Below, piece by piece: positions 30,701-42,559 of a stretch of DNA of 64,000 nt. Each line of letters begins with the position of its first letter. The first letter of the stretch is position 1. The stretch covers positions 806,001-870,000 of the forward strand of contig JACTAT010000036.1 in the NCBI GenBank assembly GCA_014526335.1, read 5' to 3'. The stretch comes from Chrysaora quinquecirrha. Lineage: Eukaryota > Cnidaria > Scyphozoa > Semaeostomeae > Pelagiidae. Under the pieces are notes generated by a model. The model did not search any database. It had not been told where the DNA came from and saw only the letters and a list, made by a program, of their open reading frames with translations. The translations under genes were made by a program, and so were the position numbers.

Positions 30701-33700
30701 AACCATCAATAACTTATAAGGTGGTTCCTAGCGGTTTTCAATTGTTAAGTAAATCGAATGGAAATGATTGGCATTGGAACGAGGCAAAGCATCAGAGCGA
30801 GGCAACGTAATGCATCAGAACGAGGTGAAATGGTAACGAGGTCAGTCTCTTTTCATTCAAAGGTATAAGTTAAATACAAACATAAATTCACCTCAGCATC
30901 TACTGAATTGGAAACTCTTTTTGAGTCGGTAACCTGTAAAGAGAGCCACAAATATTAGAATTCTACCACTATCATGATAAGATGACGCAACGAGCTTGAA
31001 GTAAATCAAAAAGTTGCTATAATGTGGTAGAACACAAATAAATTCACATGGAGATATTAAGTTGTCTTAATACGGCATTGGCTACCTTCTAAGAAGTCTT
31101 TTTAGTATCTCAAGATGCAGCCGGGAGCGTTTAAATCATACTACATCGCTATGAAATAGTTGGGCATGGGAACGTTACTGTAAGGCAAAGTAATTTTTAA
31201 GTATTTCACACCCTTTCAATCAAAAGATTCTGCGTCTTATGAGCAACCTTCAGGAAAGTACTAAGCCGGGAACCTTCCTTCAGACTTACTAAACAGGCCT
31301 AGCTGCAAACCTTTCTAATGAAAACAGCCGTGAACTGGGTGTTCATGAGATTCTTTTCTGTTCTAACTGACCGTCCTCAGATCAACGAAAGTGTAACCGT
31401 TACTTCTTCTTCACTCTGCAGGGCAGGCCTCGAATATGCGGCTTTTGGCTTCGCATGCAAATCCAACAGAAGCTGGGCTGCTGGCCAAAGCCCACTGTCG
31501 AGTCCAATGGTGTATCAGTTGCTGTTTTCAAAGAGTGTGCAAAAATATCATAAGTCTAACATAAATCCTTTACACGTTTTTTTTTTTATAAGAACACTGA
31601 AATTGAAGAAAGCCATGAAATGTTCTTAATTTTTCCGATTTGAAGGCTCAAAATGTTCTTAAAATGTTCTTAATTTTCTTGCTTTTTAAAAAGCTGTTCT
31701 TCTTCAAATTAGATGGTAATTGCTACAAAAAGGGACGCACATGTAAAAATATCGCATAAATGCACAATGATTGATAGTTCACCTGTTTTCTAGGACAGCG
31801 CAACTAAAGAAAGTAAATTCTAATTTTTTTCTAGCTTCACAAAGCCTTGTAATGTTCTTAGCATGTTCTTAACTTTTTAGCCTCTGAAGCCTTATGTTCT
31901 TATATACTTTGTTCTTATAAAAAAAAAAACGTGTAATAGGCGAAATAGAGTCTACTTACAACGTCAGCATATAGATTTGATTTTGGTTCTGAATAAAGTG
32001 AAGATGACGAAGAGGTGGTATAAGGTGTAGTAGTTTGAGATGGAGCCAAATTCCTCTTGGGCTGTTGCTACGAAAAAGAAGATAGTTCACGTTGATTAAA
32101 CTCATAGTAGAAAACTTGCAAGCAAGCTTCTAAATCAGAGGCCTATCAAAAGCCCTCCTTAGCAAACTCAAGCTTTTACCAAACCTTTTACACTCTTTTT
32201 TCATAAGAACCAGGAAATTTTGATCGCGGCTGGCTATTCTAAGTTTTTGCCTTTTTGAGCCTGAAATGTTCTTAATCTGTTCTTAATTCCTTGGTTACTT
32301 AGACATCAATATTTTTCAGTGAATGTCTGTAGTGGTACTAGGTTTGTTTTTCAGGCTATTTGTCTTACTCTCATATTAAGCTAAAATTTTTAGGGCTTAT
32401 GAAAAGGCCCAGCCTCAGCTTGTTCTTATTTTGTTCTTAAAATAAAGTCTGGGCAGAATCCAGGCTCGTGTGTGTATAAAATCATTCTTATAAAAAAAGA
32501 GTGTACGTTATCAATGTTTGCTAGTCAAACTTAACACGAATTGCCATGCTGAACCAGACATATATTTTGGAAAGACAAAAGTCTGATTCGAAACTCTCAA
32601 TAAAGGAAGTCCTAAGGCCCTGGCAAACGACAAAACATTGTTTGCGAAACATTTGAGATTTACAGGCTTTAAAAACAATGTTTGTCCGTTTAACCACGTC
32701 CAAAAGTTTACTTGAAAAACAGAATTTAATAGCAATGATTTTGGCGAGCTTCTGAGCAGTGTTTTGCCATGTTTTCAAACGGTTAAACATTCTGTTCTAT
32801 AAGCATCAAAAGTTTTATCAACAATGTTTGATGGTTTGGCTAGGGCTTAAGATTTCTTAGGTTGCATTTAATATGTTTTTCTGAGATACATGATGAAATT
32901 AAATTTTGATACCTGTTGCTCACTCTCTGCTGCACTTAATGATAATGCCATTGCCAGCTGCAATTCTTCCTCTTCTTGCGCCTTAATTTCTGCTTCTGAT
33001 GGCTGAGGCTTCGTCTGAAAAAAAATCAAAGTCTTGTTATAAGTAATCTCGAATGAATATGCTGAAATATGCATTGATGCTATGCATCGAGGCAAAATGG
33101 TTAAACATTTTTTAAAGAGCAAATGTTTGACAAATATTGACTGATTTAAGATTCTTGACATCTCTTTGATCCCAGCCCTAGTTGCTTATTGACCATTTAC
33201 TTATATAAAAAAGTGTACTGTGCTACAATGTGTAATTTTGGTAATTAATTATCCTAGCAGGTCGGGTGTAAGACTGTAAAGTTTTGCTTATCTGTTCAAT
33301 GACTAATCGTTACCTGTGATTCTTTAGCCAAAGAAGAATTCAAGTATTCTGGAGGAAGATCATCACTGTCCAAACTCTGACTATCAGAAATACCAGAACT
33401 CTTTTTCTTAGAGCTGCAAAATACATAACAAAAATCAGCATAACAATCCCTGTTCTCGTTTAAAACCCTTAACTTGCTCAATTTCGGTTGTTATTTCGGA
33501 ATCCTTGAAATGAGAAATAGATTTAAGCTGGCGGTTCGAGTTGAACTACGAGATTGTTCTTTTTCATCTTCAACTGAAAGAGCGAGCAATAAACAAACAG
33601 CTGCTTCCTTTCCTGTCAAGTTTGCGAAAGATCATTTGTAGATGATGTCAGCAACCTAAAACATTTCAGGTGTTGTGATGGTATGGCAAACCGTACCAAC

Positions 33701-36700
33701 ACGTTGGCCTATTCTCAACTAACATGTTAACGAACAATGTTGGCACGGTTGGCGCCCACCTCTAGCGCCAGCCACTGAGATTTCAGAAGTATAGGAACTA
33801 GCTAGACCTCGATCCTGACGGCGACGCTGCCATTAACGGGGCTCGAACCTCGACCTTCATAAGCTCTTGATAAGACGAGCTAGCCGCCAATGTCTCAAGT
33901 ACGACGAAGAAGATGACGATGATGATAACGATAATAATGATGATAATGAGCGGATCACTGTGATGACATAACTGATCATGATAATGATTATAATGACAAT
34001 GATGAGGATGTCATCGACAACAAGAACGACGATGATGATGATGATTCTGATTTTATGATTCTGATGATACTAAAGATGATTACGATAATAATAATAATGA
34101 TGATGATGGAAAATATGATGATGATATTGTACATGTATGAAAATCTTTAATTAATGTTAATGCCAGGCGTAAAAACCTAAGGTGCTATTTGCTTACCTGT
34201 AATTGGCAAAACCTATTATTACACCAACAGCTAAATCTTATTATATAAATGCAACCGTTTCTTGTTAAGGTACCGGGATATACACATGATATGATCTCGA
34301 GATGCTTTGATATGTGATTAACCTATGTCCGATTAATCTATGTCCGATAACCCATTAACGTTTGTCCGATTAACCTATGTCCGACTATTGGCCTATGGCC
34401 TAGTGCCTTAGTTATGATCAGTTAACACCATATAGATAATATTAATCTGACGAATGTTCAAAAAGTGAAACAATTTACTATTTTTGCTATGATTACCTTG
34501 CAGGATTGATGTTATCATAACAAGCATCGCAAACACGCACTTCTCTTTCGATGCCAAATTTTGGTATTATCGAATTTTTCGACGAGCATTTAGCACAAAA
34601 TACCTGACCACAGCATCGGCAATGATGCTAAAAACAAAAACGGAGATATATCACAACCAACAAAAAACAATTGGACCTCAAAGGGAAGAACCTTAAAAAT
34701 CAAGAATATTTGAACAGCATTTTTGAAGAACATTAAAAAATCAAAGACAGGGTTATGAAAATGAGAAACAACGAAGAAAAGCATGGGCGTTTCGAAAGAA
34801 AAGGGAACAAAATGGAACAAAAAGGGAAAGAAGTAGAACAAAAGCGGGGGAAAGTGGAACAAAAAGGAAAGAAAAGGAACGAAATGGAACAAAATGGAAC
34901 AAAATAGAACAAAAGCGGGGCAAATGGAATAAAAAGGAAAGAAAATGGAACAAAAGGAACAAATCGGAACAAAGAAGGGAACAAAATGGAACTGAAAATG
35001 GAACAAAAGCGAAAAAAAAAGAAACGACAAGACAATAACTGCAGCATACCTGTCTTGTAAATGTAGAAAATTTAACCCTGCATTGATGGCAAACATCTCC
35101 TTCAGCCCATTCTGGTGCCTGAAACAGTGAATGTAACAGCACATTAATTCATTATTTGTGAAAACACATAACTTATCATTGGAAATTCATATACTTTAGA
35201 GGCAAAATAATTTTTATTAGGGAATAGAACATGCAAAGGATACAGTTGAAACCTGCGAAAAATAACAACAAGATATTCACAGCAAGTCTCTCAGTGGTTC
35301 CTTAATTTTCTCCAAATATAAAATAACGAAGAATACCGAATCCCAAAAAAGTTGATAAGCCTGATACCGGAATTGCATATGCAGTCCACTTCATGTATTA
35401 AGCTTTCACAAAGGCTTTAAGCCGAAACACATAAAGAAAAGCCTTGGTTACTGACGTGGCTGGTGGCTGGAACGACCTTGAGTTAGGCCAGCTACTTCAT
35501 AGCAGTGTTTAGTGCAGTGGAATAGTCGACTAGCTTGTTGTTCAGAAGGTCATTGGTTCAAATCCCAGTAAAGGTAATTATAGCAATTGTAGTAGCCAAC
35601 TTATGATAAAATATGTATCATGTGTCAGCTAAGATGCAGTTCATGTCATGCAGGAACTGATTCCACTAATTTCCAAGTAATTTTGAACAACAAGTTTCAA
35701 GATCAATTCTTAAACCCCTGGTTCTTATTTTTGAGTTTCTACCTACTGTAGATCTGATTGTCAATAAGACATTTACCGTTTCTGCCAGGTACATTGCTTC
35801 GCTTTCACTCAGATGAGGAAAAGAATATCCTGCAAGAAAAAGCAAATTGCAAATTTACAAAAATGCTCCTAACTGCTCCAGTAAATCATGAAAACTTGTA
35901 AATCATATCTAATCATATCTAGGATATATTTACCTAACTGTGTCTCGGACCCTTACCTTACCTTTTTGACTATTACATTTCAAAACATTTTATCAAAACA
36001 TTAGTACCAAAACGTTTAAATTAAGTCTTATGTATTAAGGATAGTAGTATTAATGCTAGTTTATGATTTCTTTTGCTGAAAGACTTTAGATTTCCGCTTT
36101 TTTAAATCATACGAGGAGCATTTAACTGTTGGAAAAATGGTACAATATTTCCTTGCTAAAACAAACAGATTTCCAAATGATTTCCAAGAAAAAATAGGAT
36201 TTTAGCAAACTGAACGAAATTGTCAAGGATTGAATTGCAACTCTACATTTATCTTAGTCTGGCTATTCTGGCTATTATTGTAGCCAACATTAATTAAAGA
36301 AATAATTACCTTCCGCTTTGAGTAGGTTATATGTGTCTTGTATAATCCTATAGCTTGCTTTTTTTCCTAATGTCTGATTCCATGTTTGCACCATGCTAAG
36401 GATCTGCTCCTTCACAGGGTCACTGCCAGTCTACGAAAATCAAGAAGTTGTGTATTCTATATTGGTATATTTCCTTTTGTAAACACCCTAGCCCCAAATA
36501 AATGCTCCTTCTAGTTAATTCTTCCCTTTTCTATGCAGAAACAGCAAGAGACACCTCCCTCCAAAAAACCTCCCTTCAACAATGTTCTGAGGCATACTCT
36601 GCCAGTTTCTTCCAATACAACCCTGAACTATGGAGCATAGCAGTGCTCTCAGGACTTATATAAGTAATTTAAGACAAATAATATAATTGAGGCTTACTTT

Positions 36701-38405
36701 GAGTAGATTCCTCAGTTCATCCATAAAATCACGTGTAGCAACCTCATCATGAATTGGTTCTCCACAATTCTTCATACAGGCTTCAAGAGTCTAAAAAATT
36801 GAGCAACACAATAAACTTCTGTAGTCTTTCAAGATTTTGCAAAATCTAAACTAACTTTAATGACTTGAGTAAGGGCCCGTTTAAGCCCGTCTCCCATTCA
36901 ATGTTCAACTCAGAGAGGGGGGAAGTGGGGGGAAATAGGGGAACTGAAAGAGCTAATTTCAGTTTTGTCTCAACCATTTGCCAATTATTATAGGTAAACC
37001 AAAAGGTATTAGGTCGATTCGCCCAACCTCCGTTTCGCCCAAGTTCCTTTTTGCCCAAGCTGGACTTTTCCCCAACATTCTTGGTTGTTTGGCCACACTA
37101 AATTACTTGCTATTTATCACTACAGTTGACATCTGCTATCTCAAACTCTCAAGGGAAACTGGAATTTGTTCGAGATAGCAAATGTTCAAAATAACGGATG
37201 CCCCATATAAATAGAAAAGGAACCCCTATTAACATGCAGGGTTACTGATCCCAAATTTCATCAAACAGGTCTGGTATTTTTTACATAGGAGTCAAAGCTC
37301 ATCTGATTTCATCCCTACTATTGGTGAAATTGAGATAATGGCAATGCAGCACACCTCGAAAGAGAACAGCTTCATCTGTTGTATACATGGGCAGCATATC
37401 ACTTAGCTGCTGCCATTCCCGCTCTGCTAGGCGAACTTATACATATTTTCAGCCTGTCTCTTTATCCATTTCAGCAGAAGATTCAGCAAAGTTCGAGATA
37501 AAGAGCAGGTTTTCCTCCATGGGTAATCAAAAATGGTTGGAGACAGCTAATGTTCGAGATAACGGGGTTCGAGATAGCGGATGATTTTTCTATACAAACC
37601 CTTATACCAAAACAAGGGGAAATGGAAAATTGTTCCAGATACCAAATGTTTGAGATAGCGGGCAGTTGAGATAGCGGATGACAACTGTATTATTTTCACC
37701 AAAACAGTCACCAGCGTAAAAATAGGGGGTTTGGGGGCAGAACCCCCAATGTTATCAATGTTATTTTCAATTCATTTGTGTCTTACCACCAAAGCAAACT
37801 TTCCAACATGAGGGTTTTTATCACTGATTTTTCTTCTTATAGCTGAGACTGCATACTTTGCCCTGAAAAAAGAATTTTCAAACAACTTTTAAGAGATGGT
37901 GTGGCTGTGTGGTCAAGGGACACTTGGCTCTAATAATGATCGCAAGGTTATGTTATGGGTTCGATTCCATGCTGCTAAACTGCACTCGTTCCAAATAATC
38001 AATGAGAACTTACGGAACATCTTTTTGTCTTATTGAATCACAGAGTTCGAGGATATGAGCCCAGTTTGGTTCAAGTTGCAACTGGCTTGTCGCACTTTCT
38101 GAAAATGAAAAAGAAAACATGTGAATATTCACACATTATACCTACTAACCTACTTTGGTTAGCTTTTGGATCAACAACTTAATAAAATCAAGATAAACAG
38201 GACCACATTAAAAGTCCCTAACATGATCTTGCTTCGGCATGCCTTTTTATCTACAGCTAACAGGCTAATAACAAATTAGCTTTAATTCAGGCCAAGCAAA
38301 AACGGGCCTAAGTTGACGCCTTGTTGTTTTTGTGCCTTTGAACGACCACTTACCAAGCAATCTATCGAAATTGGCTGCTCCACCTCCACCACTAAGAATC
38401 CCCAT
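24783..38405 (-). CDS. HGS: Hrs/HGS, ESCRT-0 subunit
   Basis: Hrs binds endosomal PI3P and ubiquitinated cargo and recruits ESCRT-I and clathrin. Exons: 38354-38405, 38014-38098, 37787-37862, 36698-36790, 36310-36430, 35777-35829, 35050-35118, 34497-34627, 33314-33413, 32913-33014, 31960-32067, 30892-30933, 30034-30120, 28481-28624, 27629-27757, 27216-27288, 24783-26532. Phases agree throughout. A VHS domain fills residues ~8-150. FYVE is at ~161-227 (HQC; TRQHHCRCCG; FCAKC; RVCDAC), with eight zinc cysteines. [21 protein letters not shown], is at ~274-290. [11 protein letters not shown] is followed by PSAP (394-397), the TSG101-binding motif. A Hrs/STAM coiled-coil core begins in exon 16-17. 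The Q/P-rich tail ends LISFE, a clathrin box. The product is ~1,060-1,070 residues, longer than human Hrs (777), mainly because of the tail. The start ATG matches the family N-terminus (NFDRLL). In the last exon the Q-rich frame changes near 26.07-26.10 kb; see finding. Confidence 0.93.
27347..27571. mobile_element. Inverted-repeat element in HGS intron 15
   Basis: Ends CAATAGACGCTTCCGCAAAA and TTTTGCGGAAACCTCTATTG are complementary, and inner arms GGAATTCTGGGAATAATTTC / GAAATTATTCCCAGAATTTC form a second nested palindrome. At about 225 bp it fills most of the intron. Confidence 0.7.
28001..28250. mobile_element. MITE family B, copy in HGS intron 14
   Basis: Starts CCCTGTCCAAACGATCAAAC, followed by ATTGTTTGTCAAACATTTGA. 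The right half reads GACGTGGCCAAACGCTCAAA and the terminal arm is shortened. Confidence 0.7.
29256..29395. repeat. Short inverted repeat in HGS intron 13
   Basis: TTTATTATATGGTGTTAAAA and TTTTCAAACACCATATAATA are near-complementary ends about 140 bp apart, suggesting a small fold-back element. Confidence 0.5.
29440..29640. repeat. Dispersed repeat R1 (also inverted at 57.4 kb)
   Basis: GACTCACTACATAAGTCCCA, GTTGTTGTTGTTGTTTTCTA and GTGGAGTGACAAATCAAAAT reappear in reverse complement at 57425-57560. The block shows an internal duplication (GTCGAGAGGTAGACT twice). Confidence 0.65.
29741..29871. mobile_element. Fold-back element family G, copy 1
   Basis: Ends CGAGGGCCGATTCATTCC and GTGAAACGCCCCTCG are inverted; the interior has CTCGTACACCCTTGC and CTTTCGTACGGC. 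Relatives are at 39452-39581 and 58821-58956. Confidence 0.6.
30190..30475. repeat. Diverged tandem duplication in HGS intron 12
   Basis: Two units about 155 bp apart share AGTCTTCTGCTTCCACATG / AGTCTTCTGTTTCCACATG, GCTTCTCTATCAACTGC / GCTCTTCTATGAACTGC and a following ATCAATAC. Confidence 0.65.
31573..31933. mobile_element. MITE family C, copy 1 (TA target site)
   Basis: The left end CACGTTTTTTTTTTTATAAG and right end TTCTTATAAAAAAAAAAACG then TG are inverted and flanked by TA. The interior is rich in TGTTCTTAA. The right end is 27 bp from HGS exon 11. Confidence 0.8.
32191..32503. mobile_element. MITE family C, copy 2 (TA target site)
   Basis: CACTCTTTTTTCATAAGAAC on the left, CATTCTTATAAAAAAAGAGT then G on the right, TA on both sides. 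The interior again has GTTCTTAA-type phrases. It lies in HGS intron 10. Confidence 0.75.
32614..32848. mobile_element. MITE family B, copy in HGS intron 10
   Basis: Starts AAGGCCCTGGCAAACGACAA and ends CAATGTTTGATGGTTTGGCT then AGGGC. It sits between MITE C copy 2 and HGS exon 10. Confidence 0.7.
33165..33215. mobile_element. MITE family A right-end fragment
   Basis: CAGCCCTAGTTGCTTATTGA then ACTTATATAAAAAAGTG followed by TA. Only the right end is present, preceded by a family-B-like AAATGTTTGAC fragment (about 33090-33135). Confidence 0.6.
33755..33892 (-). mobile_element. tRNA-derived SINE family S1 in HGS intron 8
   Basis: TCTAGCGCCAGCCACTGAGA, GCGACGCTGCCATTAACGGG, GCTCGAACCTCGACC, then AAGCTCTTGATAAGACGAGC follow the same order as the copies at 16 kb. 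Confidence 0.6.
33905..34120. repeat. GAT/AAT microsatellite in HGS intron 8
   Basis: GATGATGAC, AATAATAATGATGATGATG and similar triplets over about 215 bp, followed at 34310-34390 by a short array of GATTAACCTATGTCC. Confidence 0.8.
34780..35025. repeat. Purine-rich ~10-bp array in HGS intron 7
   Basis: Repeats of GGAACAAAAT / GGAAAGAAAA give a nearly pure purine plus strand (pyrimidine-rich on the transcribed HGS RNA) over about 245 bp, directly upstream of the exon that completes the FYVE finger. The 184-codon F/S/P-rich frame across it is an artefact. Confidence 0.8.
35505..35590 (+). mobile_element. tRNA-like sequence (SINE remnant) in HGS intron 6
   Basis: TAGTGCAGTGGAATAGTCGA has A-box character and GGTTCAAATCCC is a good B box, about 40 nt apart. 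Stems are poor, so it is not called a tRNA gene. Confidence 0.45.
37123..37687. mobile_element. Pogo/Tigger-like non-autonomous element in HGS intron 3
   Basis: Ends CAGTTGACATCTGCTATCTC and GAGATAGCGGATGACAACTG are inverted and flanked by TA. The subterminal sequence is rich in TTCGAGATAGC repeats at both ends (37170-37190, 37548-37582, 37650-37670). CAGTTG termini with TA duplication fit pogo-type Tc1/mariner elements. At 565 bp it has no transposase. Confidence 0.75.
37893..37985 (+). mobile_element. tRNA-like sequence filling HGS intron 2
   Basis: GGTGTGGCTGTGTGGTCAAG resembles an A box with tRNA-Ser/Leu-like D arm, and GTTATGGGTTCGATTCCATG gives a 5-bp T-arm with B box. The whole intron is only 151 nt. 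No matching 5'/3' acceptor stem, so pseudo-tRNA or SINE head. Confidence 0.45.
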
Positions 38406-41300
38406 GTCTAAAAAAGGCTTTGATCAATATTTTCCTACAAGAGAAAGTGTTATAAAGTAAATTTAGGCGATTGTTTATGAACCAAGTCGCTCCAACCAAG
38501 CTTCCCTTTACGCAATATGGCGAAAATAGACATGAAAGAGTCAGCTGGGCAAGCGCATGAAAAACGCGTAACCCGCGGTCTCTCGCGTTTTCATGTAGTA
38601 TATAGGTTCTTATGCTGTGATTTTATTGTTGTGTATGTTGTATAAAAAGACACTGAATTAACTCGAAGATGAAAGCTAGATAATATGAATAATATGAATA
38701 TGAATATGTCGCAGAAGCGTTTTCATGTGGCGGCGGTGTCTTGCAATCGGCGGTCACCAGGGAGCTGGCGGTCACTGGTCAATGACGGTCAAGGCAAGGT
38801 CATCCACCACCGTGCATCCCACATTTCTATTGGTGCGGTTTTCAAGAGATAAAAAATGCACTGATGAGGGTCCCATTCATTCGTTATCTCAAAAACAATA
38901 TTCTAGCGGATTCACGGTGTACTGTCTCTGCGCTGTTTTTATTATGCGTTCATATCACTTTACAAGACATCCAGCTCGAGGATCAGAATTTCTTTTATTT
39001 ATGGTTTTCTATAACTGGAAGGATAGATACATTGCTGCAGGCAGAAATTAAAATCATTAAAGCCAAAAACTCAAAATAAGCGACAGTTATTCCCACATGA
39101 TATAGGTACTGTAACAATTGCAGAGGTTTCATCTTGTCTTCATATGTGGGTTTCATGTAGTTTTTCGCGAGGTTGGTTGTGTGACAGGCCTGGTTGGTTG
39201 CAATAGGGACGCAGTTAAATTGATTAAATGAAAGGGCTTCGTTGCACAAAAATTTTGCAAAGTGAGGGCTTCTTTTTAGCAAAAATAAACGCAATACGCT
39301 GGCTGCACACAGAGCAAAGCAAGGGCTTTATTTCATTGTGCAGTATGTATGGTTCCAACGGGCAATTCACTTCTCTGAAATATCGTACATCCTGACTGAA
39401 ACTTCTGTTACTTTCAGGAATCCCTTAAAAATTATTTTGTTTAAACTGAATCGAGGGGCCATTCACTCCTTGTGAATCTCGTACACCCTTACCATGCCGT
39501 CAATACTATCGACTTCAAGGAAATCGCATGGAAATCCCTTTTTTTCAACACACGCCTTTTTGGAGAGTGAAATGTCCCTAGACGGAAGCAATCTGGGTGA
39601 AATGCACCTCAAATCGATGGGTTCCATTGCATTGAAGATACAATGTACCGGTTTGTATGATGGTGCATCGTAACAAAGCCATACAGACGAAAAAAGCATT
39701 TGTTTCTCTTTCTGTAATAAGTGCAAATTGTGGCCTTCAAAGCATAAAAGAAGCAATGTATAGGCTTCCTTATGTGCGGGCTTCAGCCGTTTGAAAACAT
39801 TATTTACTGTCTGTATGGGTTTCGCTTTTGTTGTTTCAAATCCAACTTAAGAACACGAAGCCCACTCAATTCCGTTGACATGAATTTCTTGAGCAATGCC
39901 GAAAGAAAAAGAGTATGTTTAAATACATGATTGCCGTTGCGCAAAGTGAAACTTAAAATTAATGCAGCTTTTAAGAATCTAAACTGATTAAAGAAACGAA
40001 ACTGATTAAAATTTATTGAATGCAATTAGCAAAAATTTCTTTGCGTACATTTACCGAAAATCGAGGATCGCCCAACGTTCGGCCTTGCGGACAAATCAAG
40101 ACTTTGATTGAATTTGAGTCGCAATAAGGTCCCGAACGAAACAAATACAAGCATCAGTATAGGGACAATCGAATCAGAAAGAAGTAATTAAATGTATGTC
40201 AATATTTAGTCATTTTTCGATGCGAATAGTAATCATGGATTTGATTAATAAAGACATAAAGGAACCGAAAGTTAAGTATTTTCGCGGACTTAGTCCAGAT
40301 CGCCTTTTTGATGAACAATGGAGAATAAACTACAGAAGCTGCGGTCTTCTTGGTATAGCGATCTAAGTTTGTACATGCAGTCAAATAGCTTGCAAAGCCA
40401 AAGCAAGGCAAAGCAAGTTCTCTTTGTGTTTCTTTATTGGTACGAGACTTCAGCTGTTTTATGCTTATTGCACTGTAGCTAATATTCAGGCCTTGAGGGA
40501 TTCGTCTCCATCCATTGCACTTATTGATAGGCTCTTTGTCTCTGGTGCCGCTATTCGACAATTTCTGTGTAGACAAAATAGTTGAAAGGTAGAACCGGGT
40601 AGTACGGGTATCATTGTCCTAATAGCTGATACTGTAGTTGCACAATCGTCCTTACAGTTCGTCAAAAAAGTATTCTCACTGAAGCATATACTCACAAGGG
40701 GACACGCACGGGGCAGAGGCCCCTCTGAACTCATCTCTCGTCCTCTTTCAGGGCTTTCAAAGAGAGAGATTTAGTCTGAATCTACAAAGCAAGGTGCTGC
40801 ATTCTCCTTGGAGTTAAAGCTGTTGATTGAATTCCTAAAATTCTGCGCCAAGTCTATTACAACAGCAACAACAAGACTAAACCAGTTTTCACAATTCTAC
40901 ACTCTGTTGTTGTTTTTCTAGTTGATTTCAATGTTGTTTCCTTTTATCAACAATCCCTGTGTCGGAGCGACAAATAAAACGCCTTGGACAGAAAACAACA
41001 GACTTGTATAAAGCCGAAAAAATTCTTAAACGTAAAACAAGCAAATCCGACAGGAGAAACGCTATTTTCACTGAGGAATCTTTTATTTGACAAAGTAACA
41101 AAATCTCATTGAGATCAGTACGAAATATTTGGCCCTATTCAATATGCACTCTCGTAACGGAAGGATACTCGCTTCATCTGGTTAAATTATTCCCAAACAG
41201 CAACAACAACCTTTCAGGTCATGTTTATTTTGTTGTTGTTGTTGTTATTCGGAAGACTGCTATATATGCGAAAGATCGAAGCTAAGTGGGACGAATTGAG
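38406..41300. other. Intergenic, upstream of HGS; no supported gene
   Basis: The HGS promoter must lie at the left edge. CTTTGATCAA occurs just upstream of the HGS ATG. Open frames up to 125 codons (40199-40576) show no domain. A family G element is at 39452-39581. Confidence 0.4.
39452..39581. mobile_element. Fold-back element family G, copy 2
   Basis: CGAGGGGCCATTCACTCCTT at one end and GAGAGTGAAATGTCCCT at the other, with CTCGTACACCCTTACC and a GGAAATCCC interior shared with copy 1. Confidence 0.55.
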
Positions 41301-41304
41301 GACA

Positions 41305-41566
41305 AAGGCCGGATCAAACGATCGAACATTGTCATTCAAACATTTGAGGTTCGTTTATCAAGCAATGTTTTAATGTTTGCCACGTCACAAAAATGTTGAC
41401 AAGGAGAAGCGGCTGCGTAATGTTTCAACAAAGTTCAAAACATTTTTTGCTGGACGCAAATGTTTGACGAGCAATATTTTGCAATGTTGCTAAACAATAA
41501 AGCATTTCGATGAACAAGTTAATTTCAAATGTTTGACAAACAATGTTTGATCGTTTGACTAGGGTC
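41305..41566. mobile_element. MITE family B, intergenic copy
   Basis: GGATCAAACGATCGAACATT at one end, CAAACAATGTTTGATCGTTT at the other, with CACGTCACAAAAATG inside as in the other copies. Confidence 0.7.
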
Positions 41567-42082
41567 CATGGCCTAACGCGTAACGCTATAGAGCATTTCT
41601 ATTAGTGAAGAGCAGAAAAACAGTGCGAACGAACGCTAACCCTATAATCCACCTATTGGGCCAAGAACGGCAATTTTAAGCACTGACTCAGCTAGAAATT
41701 CGTGATGAAACGAGAGAAATTGTCCCAAAAAGTCAACATAATTATTTCACCAGCAGAAACTTGTCTATTATCAATCCATTTTAAAATACATTCAAATATA
41801 CCTCAGAACCAAATCGAGGTTACACTTTAAGTATTTATAATATATTACAAAACTTTATACAGATTATTTCCGAACCTCTCAGAGACAAGGAATTAAAAAT
41901 TATCAGTATTTCTAGTATAAAAATGCGAATGGGTTAACAAATGGTTTCTGCATTACAATTTATTCACTTGCTCAATTTATCCAAAGATATCAATTTTCAA
42001 GGCTTCAACATCCCTCAACAAACGGAAAAAAAGAAGATTTTTTGACGTTAGGGTAAAAATTCCTAGTATATAATTTTACCTT

Positions 42083-42360
42083 GACACCCGCGATGCGGGT
42101 GAACTTAGTACAAGTTTAGCCTTGGAAAGACAAGATACCACTCAGCTGCCTTTTGACTTGATGCCTTTTAACTTGCAGCCTTCTGAACTCTCGCTAGAGT
42201 CCGGGGAGGTTGTGGGATGCCATGGGGAGCTAACATCCCCGGACTCTAGCGAGAGTTCAGAAGGCTGCAAGTTAAAAGGCATCAAGTCAAAAGGCAGCTG
42301 AGTGGTATCTTGTCTTTCCAAGGCTAAACTGGTATTAAGTTCACCTGCATCGCGGGTGTC
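42083..42360. mobile_element. Snap-back hairpin element, long copy
   Basis: Two arms of about 125 bp (42083-42207 and 42236-42360) are almost perfectly complementary around a ~28-nt centre, GGTTGTGGGATGCCATGGGG at its left. The outer tip is itself a small palindrome, CACCCGCGATGCGGGTG; the right end adds CCCGCATCGCGGGCG. Such near-perfect arms imply recent formation or ongoing conversion. There is no coding capacity. Confidence 0.85.
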
Positions 42361-42559
42361 ATAGAAACCTCGCCCGCATCGCGGGCGTCAAGTTAAAAGC
42401 TAGTCTACTTGTAATGGTAAAACAAATTGAATTGATAAAACGGTATTACATTCTTGACAAAAAAAGAACATCATAAACATAATAATACCAAATTTATAGC
42501 AGCAGATCCTGCGAAAAATTGATTTCTGTTCAGGGAACCTAAATATTTACTCCATGCAT

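Noticed and set aside
34590..35144. 184-codon minus open frame
   Set aside because: It reads through HGS exon 7 in the wrong frame and then a purine-array translation (F/S/P-rich).
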